Shown here in pieces: positions 1 through 3,836 of a stretch of 5,005 bases of DNA. Each line of letters opens with the position of its first letter. Position 1 is the first letter of the stretch. The position numbers were made by a program, and so were the translations under genes. This stretch comes from Christensenella sp. UBA1260 (GTDB lineage Bacteria > Bacillota > Clostridia > Christensenellales > CAG-917), in assembly GCA_002308155.1 (NCBI GenBank), contig DBVQ01000059.1:4864-9868 (forward strand), given 5' to 3'. The notes beneath the pieces are model-generated. The model saw only the letters and a list, made by a program, of their open reading frames with translations. It was not told the DNA's origin and searched no databases.

Positions 1-481
1 TCAAAGTCTCGGTGAACTCTTCATAATTTGAATAGGCGTTTTCTTGGATTCTATACGTCGTCTTGCCGCCGACTTCTTCTTGCACAAGACGCGCGGAAAG
101 AACTGTTGTATGCGTGTAGGTCTTTGGCAAAAATACCGCCGTAAGCGTCAAGTCGCTGTTGACGGGCGTATTTTGAAAATCAAACGCGGTGCTGCCGTCT
201 GCCGACCAATATGCAAAATTGTAGCCGACTTTTGTCGGGATAAATGCTTGACCATTCTTTTGAGGCGCAGTGAGCAGACTGCCCGCTTCCACCGCAGGCA
301 GATTGTAGCCGCTGACCGACTCCTCGCCGGATGACGCATAAGTGACTTTGTAGGTCACGACTTCATACTCGTTTGGGCCATCGTTTTTTTGCGGGTCAAC
401 TTTGTTGTTGCAAGCAGCAAAAAGTCCCGCAAGGAGCAGAATGACGACGATTATGAGAATTGCTTGAAACGATTTTTTCAT
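1..481 (-). CDS. Surface lipoprotein with InlB/Flg_new repeat (5' part, runs off left edge)
   Basis: I see 160 codons of an open frame that starts with ATG at 479-481 and has no stop before the window edge. Residues 1-24 form a lipoprotein signal: MKKS, a hydrophobic stretch at about 7-22, then LFAAC with Cys24 as the expected lipidated residue. The Phe at -3 is a mild deviation from the lipobox. A polar linker (25-40) leads into a repeat at about 43-117 that reads like the InlB B-repeat (Listeria-Bacteroides repeat): an opening YKVTY, then GYNFAYWSADG, TAFDF, and a closing SDLTLTAVF. Such repeats are small beta-grasp modules common in surface proteins of gut Firmicutes. Residues 118-160 could start a second domain. 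An AAAAGGAA ribosome binding site at 487-494 lies 5 nt before the ATG. The function beyond an exported, membrane-tethered surface protein is unknown. It lies 89 bp downstream of the anti-sigma gene and could be a regulon target, which is inference. Confidence 0.87.
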   Translation of the reverse strand, partial: MKKSFQAILIIVVILLLAGLFAACNNKVDPQKNDGPNEYEVVTYKVTYASSGEESVSGYNLPAVEAGSLLTAPQKNGQAFIPTKVGYNFAYWSADGSTAFDFQNTPVNSDLTLTAVFLPKTYTHTTVLSARLVQEEVGGKTTYRIQENAYSNYEEFTETL

Positions 482-500
482 ATCTATTCCTTTTCTTTCG

Positions 501-522
501 TTTTGCAAAAGTATTTGCAAAT
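501..522. repeat. Two adjacent 10-bp palindromes in the lipoprotein leader/promoter region
   Basis: TTTTGCAAAA (501-510) and ATTTGCAAAT (513-522) are each perfect palindromes sharing the core TTTGCAAA, with centres 12 bp apart. They fall just downstream of the predicted transcription start of the lipoprotein gene, where a bound repressor would act as a roadblock. In AT-rich intergenic DNA this may also occur by chance. Confidence 0.35.
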
Positions 523-533
523 CTGTTGCTTTT

Positions 534-539
534 ATTATA
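534..539 (-). promoter_or_regulatory. Possible -10 box of the lipoprotein gene
   Basis: On the minus strand this reads TATAAT, preceded by TTG. It would start a transcript near 527, giving a leader of about 45 nt to the ATG at 481. No good -35 element is seen at 16-18 bp upstream (AAATAA or similar), so the promoter is weak, activated, or not real. Read-through from the anti-sigma gene is the alternative. Confidence 0.4.
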
Positions 540-542
540 CAA

Positions 543-564
543 ACAAATAAATACTTTTATTTGT
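543..564. repeat. AT-rich inverted repeat between anti-sigma and lipoprotein genes
   Basis: The arms ACAAATAAA (543-551) and TTTATTTGT (556-564) are perfectly complementary around a 4-nt centre. The element lies 7 bp past the anti-sigma stop codon and just upstream of the TATAAT at 534-539. As a terminator it would be poor, because the stem is almost all A-T and no T-run follows on the minus strand. It could instead be an operator covering the spacer and -35 region of the lipoprotein promoter. Confidence 0.4.
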
Positions 565-570
565 AGGCTT

Positions 571-1239
571 TTAGCTGACCGTTCTTGAAACGTCAATATA
601 GTGTTGCACAAGGTCCAAAACGGTGGCGCCCGCCGCCACAGGCGTTGCCAAGTGCAGATTGAGATATTCAACAAGACTCGTCCTTGTGCCCGAGTCGCAA
701 GCAAATCCGCTCACGCTCAAATCTTCGCCCTGCACACGGATAGCACTTGAAATCCTGAGCGCAAGAGCACTGGCGGTTGAATAATTGTCAAATTGGCAGG
801 ACACTTTGACGACATCGCCGGCGTGCGGAGCATAGAGCTCGCCAAGAGCATCTTCAATATTTTTTTTGTTGAAGTTGTTGTTGGCAACTGTCTTGACCTC
901 GCCGCCCTCTTTTTCAAGCAAAATCGCATAGACTATGCCTGCATTGTTGACCGCAAAGCCATACACCTTGTCATTGTTGATTGTGATGCGCGCATAGCCG
1001 TATTCTTCATAGTTGCCCGGTTTTGGCGTAAGCCAAATTGCAGAGAGTGAAATCGCCACGACAAGCAATATGATGACAGAAAACGTGAGCATACGCATTG
1101 CCATCTTGCGCTTGAAGGCGTGCACTGGGTCAGAGAGCAAGCGGTTTATAGGCGCTTTTTTGACGCGAGCATAGACATCAGGAACGACAACTTTTTCGCT
1201 CTCTTTTTTGAGATTTTTTTCGATATCTTTAATCTTCAT
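571..1239 (-). CDS. Membrane-bound anti-sigma factor, RsgI-like (partner of the adjacent sigma factor)
   Basis: The protein has 222 residues. The order is a cytoplasmic N-terminus (about 1-48) with VVVPDVYARVKKAP at 17-30, one membrane segment at about 50-70 (LTFSVIILLVVAISLSAIWL), and an extracytoplasmic domain to the end. The outer domain opens with YGYARITINNDKVYGFAVNNAG (about 80-101, quoted here in parts: YGYARITINND, then VYGFAVNNAG). This resembles the start of the middle domain of RsgI-type anti-sigma factors, which begins 'YA.V..DINPS.E..VN..G.V'; the match is partial and was made by eye. ATG at 1239 is chosen as start because AGGAGG lies at 1246-1251, 6 nt upstream; the longer frame to a TTG at 1257 would translate that ribosome binding site as KRRRE. 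The start overlaps the sigma gene stop by 11 nt, implying translational coupling. The expected role is to hold the sigma factor inactive at the membrane until an external signal arrives; the signal is unknown. A type of membrane protein other than RsgI is possible. Confidence 0.72.
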   Translation of the reverse strand: MKIKDIEKNLKKESEKVVVPDVYARVKKAPINRLLSDPVHAFKRKMAMRMLTFSVIILLVVAISLSAIWLTPKPGNYEEYGYARITINNDKVYGFAVNNAGIVYAILLEKEGGEVKTVANNNFNKKNIEDALGELYAPHAGDVVKVSCQFDNYSTASALALRISSAIRVQGEDLSVSGFACDSGTRTSLVEYLNLHLATPVAAGATVLDLVQHYIDVSRTVS

Positions 1240-1768
1240 CTCGCGCCTCCTTTTCAATTTGTTTTTTCATCTTTGCAAGTGCGTTATTGTACGCCCAGAG
1301 CACTGTTCCCAGCGGTTTGCCCATCATATCCGCAATCTCTCTATGTTTGAACCCGGCAATCACGTGCAGGGTGACAATCTGTCTTTCCTCATCGCCTAGC
1401 ACCTTGTTCATCACGGCGATTATCGGCGAGCCTTCATCGTTCATTTGGTATGAACCATAAATCGCCGAATCGTCGTCAAAGGCGGCTGTCTGTTCTCGCT
1501 TTCTCCTGTTTATTTCGTTGAGTGTGACGTTTTTGGCTATTGTGTATAGCCAAGCATAAGCATTTGAACCCGCTTTGTATGAAGATATCGTGGTACGCAA
1601 ACGGATGTAAGTTGTCTGCATCATATCTTCCGCGGTCTGATAATGACGGCAAATTGACAAAATGAAAGCAAAGAGCCCGCGCTTGGTATCTTCATAGATT
1701 TCCTCAAACGCGCTCTCATCTCCCTGTTGGAGTTGCAGCATTTTAAAATCAAGCTCTTGCTTTGTCAT
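1229..1768 (-). CDS. RNA polymerase sigma factor, ECF-type (sigma-70 regions 2 and 4)
   Basis: The 179-residue protein has the two-domain layout of extracytoplasmic-function sigma factors. Region 2 spans about 19-92: GDESAFEEIYEDT opens it, TAEDMMQTTYIRL (45-57) matches the core-polymerase-binding segment, and AYAWLYTIAKNVTLNEINRR (70-89) matches the -10 melting and recognition part. Region 4 spans about 118-170, with the helix-turn-helix at KHREIADMMG/KPLGTVLWAYNNAL (141-164). Length is typical. It should direct polymerase to a small regulon; the promoter recognised cannot be read from the protein. The anti-sigma gene follows with an 11-nt overlap, the usual layout for such pairs. ATG 1768 is the first possible start, because an in-frame stop lies at 1772-1774. 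It has no clear ribosome binding site, and a TATAAT lies only 2 nt upstream, so Met10 (1741) remains an alternative start. Confidence 0.9.
   Translation of the reverse strand: MTKQELDFKMLQLQQGDESAFEEIYEDTKRGLFAFILSICRHYQTAEDMMQTTYIRLRTTISSYKAGSNAYAWLYTIAKNVTLNEINRRKREQTAAFDDDSAIYGSYQMNDEGSPIIAVMNKVLGDEERQIVTLHVIAGFKHREIADMMGKPLGTVLWAYNNALAKMKKQIEKEARDED
1246..1251 (-). promoter_or_regulatory. Ribosome binding site of the anti-sigma gene, inside the sigma coding region
   Basis: AGGAGG lies 6 nt before the ATG at 1239 and also encodes residues near the C-terminus of the sigma factor (KEA of EKEARDED). It decides the anti-sigma start and places translation of the anti-sigma under the influence of ribosomes finishing the sigma gene. 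Confidence 0.85.
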
Positions 1769-1770
1769 AC

Positions 1771-1776
1771 ATTATA
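1771..1776 (-). promoter_or_regulatory. TATAAT abutting the sigma gene start
   Basis: A perfect TATAAT lies 2 nt before the ATG at 1768. If it is a real -10, transcription would start near 1764, inside the annotated frame, and translation would have to start at Met10 (1741). There is no TTGACA-like box 16-18 bp upstream; AACCTG is found there instead. It may be chance in AT-rich DNA. Confidence 0.25.
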
Positions 1777-1797
1777 GTTTAACACATATCTCGCAGG

Positions 1798-1818
1798 TTT
1801 ACAAATGCTATTTGTAAA
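1798..1818. repeat. Perfect 9-bp inverted repeat upstream of the sigma gene
   Basis: TTTACAAAT (1798-1806) and ATTTGTAAA (1810-1818) are exact reverse complements separated by 3 bases. The dyad is centred about 40 bp upstream of the sigma ATG, a usual place for an operator of a dimeric regulator. No T-run makes it a terminator on either strand. The arms share ACAAAT/ATTTGT with the inverted repeat at 543-564 in front of the lipoprotein gene. Confidence 0.5.
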
Positions 1819-1863
1819 ACTTGCCGATATTGCGTGATTTTCTTGCAAAACCCACCCATTTTG

Positions 1864-1901
1864 AGTATACAGCAATACGGTTTTTGATACAGCTGTATAC
1901 T
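1864..1901 (-). promoter_or_regulatory. Dyad-rich candidate operator/promoter for the sigma operon
   Basis: The outer arms AGTATACAGC (1864-1873) and GCTGTATACT (1892-1901) are perfect inverted repeats 18 bp apart. Within this, ATACAGCTGTAT (1887-1898) is a 12-bp perfect palindrome containing TACANNTGTA, the core known for CopY (cop box) and BlaI/MecI-family operators. ATACAGC also recurs directly 20 bp apart (1867 and 1887), and GTATAC recurs 30 bp apart (1865 and 1895). On the minus strand the lower arm contains TATACT (1864-1869), a usable -10 box; a transcript from it would have a leader of about 90 nt to the sigma ATG. No regulator of this type is encoded in the window. The inverted repeats are seen; the operator role is inferred. 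Confidence 0.45.
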
Positions 1902-1910
1902 TTTCATGCA

Positions 1911-1953
1911 TAAAAACAAACAAAACGGACACACTATTGTGCGTCCGTTTTGT
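1911..1953 (-). terminator. Intrinsic terminator of the sipL-like gene
   Basis: The stem arms are 1920-1934 and 1939-1953 (15 bp) with a 4-nt loop; the core is CGGAC paired with GTCCG. One position is G-U in minus-strand RNA but an A-C mismatch in plus-strand RNA. On the minus strand the stem is followed by a T-rich tail (TTGTTTTTA). Both points show it works for minus-strand transcription. It lies 27 bp beyond the sipL stop and separates that gene from the sigma operon. Confidence 0.88.
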
Positions 1954-1979
1954 GCTCAGAGCCCTTTTGCAAGTTATGT

Positions 1980-3467
1980 TTATTTGAGTCCTCTAAAATA
2001 TATCACCTGCTCTCCCTCGGCAAGCGGAAACGCAAGATTTGGGTTTTGAGCGAGAATCTCATCGGGCATTGCATAGAGCGCTTTGCACACGTCAAGCATA
2101 TCTTCTCCCGCCTCTGCGATGTACATTGACAGCGCAGAAGTATTCTTCTTTCTCTCCTCGCCAAGTTCAACCGCGGAGACATAATCGTTTTGCACGTCCA
2201 CATACTTTGAAAGTGAGACAGCAAGGTTTACGTTAATTTCAAACTCGCGTTCTCGGCGCACTTTTGCGGTTATTCCCATGACAACGCAGTCCGCCAAGTA
2301 TTCAATGCCGTCCTCAGCAGTGCCGAGATTTATTGCAAACGGGATTTCCGTCCGCACAGAATTGTAGCCGTTTTCGTCCGTATAGATTATATCTGTGTTG
2401 ACAACGCCCTCTGCGGTGATAGTGCCCTCCTCTGCGACATAAGTCTTTGCAAGATAGCACCTTGCATACGGCAGAGCAACGACACTAAGTGCCTGAGGAC
2501 GATTGTCACCAAGAAGCGCAATTCCGCTGACTGCCTCATCAAGATATGTCCTGCCAAGATAGCATTTTGCAGTGTGTTTCGCACGTGAAACCGCAACGTC
2601 GTTTGAGAGCATAAAAATGTCGTCAATAACCTCGGTTTTTGAGCATCTATACGCTTGGATTTTGAAAATCACTTCGCCTTCAACGCGCAAAATATTGTCT
2701 CCCGTCACGCCTTGAAGTATGACCTTTGCGTTCTTCACAAACGCATCGGCTTTTAAAGCATCTCCCTCCAAAACTCCGTCCAAATTGAGCTCTTCTTCAA
2801 GTGAAATGTCAAAAATTTGCGAGTGGATTTCGCCGTCCATAATGTAGGTGACAACCGTATACACTTTGCCCTTGACGAGTCCTGTATTCTCTCCTGCCGC
2901 AGCCTCAACGACAACGGCGTTTGCATTGACAGACAACACGCTTGTTATCTCGCCGCCCACGTTGGCGTCGTCAAAGAACTCTGCTGTTGTTGTCTTTTGG
3001 ACAATGAACGACGGGAGCGTCATCTCGCGTCTTTGAGTGTAGCAATCCTCTGCCGCAGTCAAAAGTTCAAGCTCCTCACGTCTTGTGCGGCCAACAGAGA
3101 TTTCAAGTGCTGCAGTGAGCACAAGCTCGTCCTTTGCTCCAACCTCTGCCTCGGCAACGTGAATATGGCAGGACAAGTTGTCGCCCTCCTCAAACTCGCC
3201 GTCCACGCGCGCCGTGAAATCGGCATTGTAGTCAACGCCCTTTGCCGTGTTTTCCTTGTCAAGATATATGAGGCGGAAGTTTGCGCGCCCCGAAATCTCC
3301 GCATAACCCGTGTATGCTTCTGCGCTCTCGCATTTTGCATCCACAGACAAGGACAAAACCTTTGAGATATTTTCAACGTCAATGCCCTCGGGCGAAAACT
3401 CAATTACCTTTTCAACTGTGGGCGCGACGTAGAATCTTGCTGAACTGAACTTTTCAAAATCAAACAT
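1980..3467 (-). CDS. sipL: SipL-like spore coat morphogenetic protein: SPOCS (DUF3794) repeats plus LysM
   Basis: The 495-residue protein has no signal peptide or membrane segment. I see three related beta-rich units with a recurring strand pattern typical of SPOCS (DUF3794): around 40-125 (GYAEISGRANFRLIYLDKEN at 54-73), 176-273 (GLVKGKVYTVVTYI at 196-209) and 326-422 (ITAEGVVNTDIIYTDENG at 350-367). The C-terminus at 449-492 reads as a LysM: YIAEAGEDMLDVCKAL, then MPDEILAQNPNLAFPLAEGE. In Clostridioides difficile SipL (about 520 residues, SPOCS plus LysM) binds the ATPase SpoIVA through its LysM and is needed for coat localisation around the forespore. Length and domain order fit. ATG 3467 is chosen because GGAGG lies 5 nt upstream (3473-3477); a longer frame reaches only a TTG at 3530. 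A sigma-E-like promoter precedes it and a terminator follows. Veg is divergent next to it. Other SPOCS-LysM proteins of unknown role are the main alternative. Confidence 0.82.
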   Translation of the reverse strand: MFDFEKFSSARFYVAPTVEKVIEFSPEGIDVENISKVLSLSVDAKCESAEAYTGYAEISGRANFRLIYLDKENTAKGVDYNADFTARVDGEFEEGDNLSCHIHVAEAEVGAKDELVLTAALEISVGRTRREELELLTAAEDCYTQRREMTLPSFIVQKTTTAEFFDDANVGGEITSVLSVNANAVVVEAAAGENTGLVKGKVYTVVTYIMDGEIHSQIFDISLEEELNLDGVLEGDALKADAFVKNAKVILQGVTGDNILRVEGEVIFKIQAYRCSKTEVIDDIFMLSNDVAVSRAKHTAKCYLGRTYLDEAVSGIALLGDNRPQALSVVALPYARCYLAKTYVAEEGTITAEGVVNTDIIYTDENGYNSVRTEIPFAINLGTAEDGIEYLADCVVMGITAKVRREREFEINVNLAVSLSKYVDVQNDYVSAVELGEERKKNTSALSMYIAEAGEDMLDVCKALYAMPDEILAQNPNLAFPLAEGEQVIYFRGLK

Positions 3468-3472
3468 AACTG

Positions 3473-3477
3473 CCTCC
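3473..3477 (-). promoter_or_regulatory. Ribosome binding site fixing the sipL start
   Basis: GGAGG stands 5 nt before the ATG at 3467. It lies within the short leader predicted from the sigma-E-like promoter and rules out the upstream TTG frame. Confidence 0.88.
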
Positions 3478-3488
3478 GTTTCTAAAAA

Positions 3489-3517
3489 ACAATATGAAAG
3501 CCGGCTCAAAAATATGC
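3489..3517 (-). promoter_or_regulatory. Sigma-E-like (mother-cell) promoter of the sipL-like gene
   Basis: On the minus strand GCATATT (3511-3517) matches every position of the Bacillus sigma-E -35 consensus KMATATT. After a 14-bp spacer comes CATATTGT (3489-3496), which keeps CATA and the final T of the -10 consensus CATACAHT but differs at three positions. The predicted start is near 3482, leaving a leader of about 15 nt with GGAGG in it. SipL is known as a sigma-E regulon member, so position and function agree. Consensus matching was by eye in AT-rich DNA. Confidence 0.55.
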
Positions 3518-3562
3518 AAAACAAAATCAAATCGTCTAAAACCTCAAACCTTTGGCAATAAT

Positions 3563-3811
3563 ATGCTCATGCGAGAACAAGGACAGGATTTAATAATTGC
3601 AAAAAACAGAGCAAAGCGTCTGCTCAACGTCCCCGCTCTCATCAAAATAATAGGCGCGCGCGGCAAAACCGAAATCGTATACGGCAAAATCTCCGCGCTC
3701 TTTCCCGCCGTGTTCACCATAACGATAGACGACGCCACAACGCGCACGTTCTCGTATGCGGATATACTTACGGGGAATATTCTGTTTTTAAACCCTGAAA
3801 AGACAAAATAA
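3563..3811 (+). CDS. veg: Veg-family protein
   Basis: Translation from 3563 gives 82 residues (80 from the ATG at 3569). The protein carries the features of the Veg family (about 80-90 residues, SH3-like fold): ARGKTEIVYGKISALFPAVF in the middle, equivalent to 'NRGRKK..E..G.L...YP..F', followed by a C-terminal SYADILT close to the family's 'SYSDVLT'. In Bacillus subtilis Veg promotes biofilm formation by interfering with the repressor SinR; in many Clostridia its role is untested. The frame stays open to an ATG at 3494, but that ATG overlaps the sipL -10 element, lies outside the family's usual length and has no ribosome binding site. ATG 3563 and 3569 also lack a clear one, so the exact start is open. 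The gene is divergent from sipL and convergent with the protease gene. Confidence 0.8.
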   Translation: MLMREQGQDLIIAKNRAKRLLNVPALIKIIGARGKTEIVYGKISALFPAVFTITIDDATTRTFSYADILTGNILFLNPEKTK

Positions 3812-3812
3812 A

Positions 3813-3832
3813 AGCCAGGCAATCGCCTGACT
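3813..3832 (-). terminator. Intrinsic terminator between veg and the convergent protease gene
   Basis: Arms 3813-3820 and 3825-3832 make an 8-bp stem (core CAGGC/GCCTG) with a 4-nt loop. On the minus strand it is followed by TTTTATTTTG and the one imperfect pair is a G-U wobble, so it suits the protease gene whose stop is at 3837. On the plus strand the same pair is an A-C mismatch and the tail is only CACTTTATT, so it would serve veg less efficiently, although it starts 2 bp after the veg stop. Confidence 0.82.
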
Positions 3833-3836
3833 CACT

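Noticed and set aside
1864..1901. Attachment site or transposon end suggested by the inverted repeats
   Set aside because: There is no transposase, integrase or target duplication nearby; an operator explains the dyads better.
1911..1953. Plus-strand terminator or small RNA at the strong hairpin
   Set aside because: On the plus strand the stem has an A-C mismatch and no T-run follows, and no plus-strand gene lies upstream.
2817..3365. Long plus-strand open frame antisense to the sipL-like gene (182 residues)
   Set aside because: It is rich in Cys, Arg and His without any domain pattern, has no ribosome binding site, and lies wholly inside a well-supported gene on the other strand.
3468..3530. 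Upstream extension of the sipL frame to a TTG at 3530
   Set aside because: It would translate the GGAGG ribosome binding site and the sigma-E-like promoter; the extra residues are not conserved-looking and the ATG at 3467 has ideal spacing.
3494..3562. Upstream extension of the veg frame to the ATG at 3494
   Set aside because: It would make the protein longer than the family, has no ribosome binding site, and its ATG lies in the predicted sipL -10 element.
3544..3822. Minus-strand open frame antisense to veg (92 residues)
   Set aside because: The plus strand has the recognisable Veg motifs; the minus frame has none and would run through the terminator stem.
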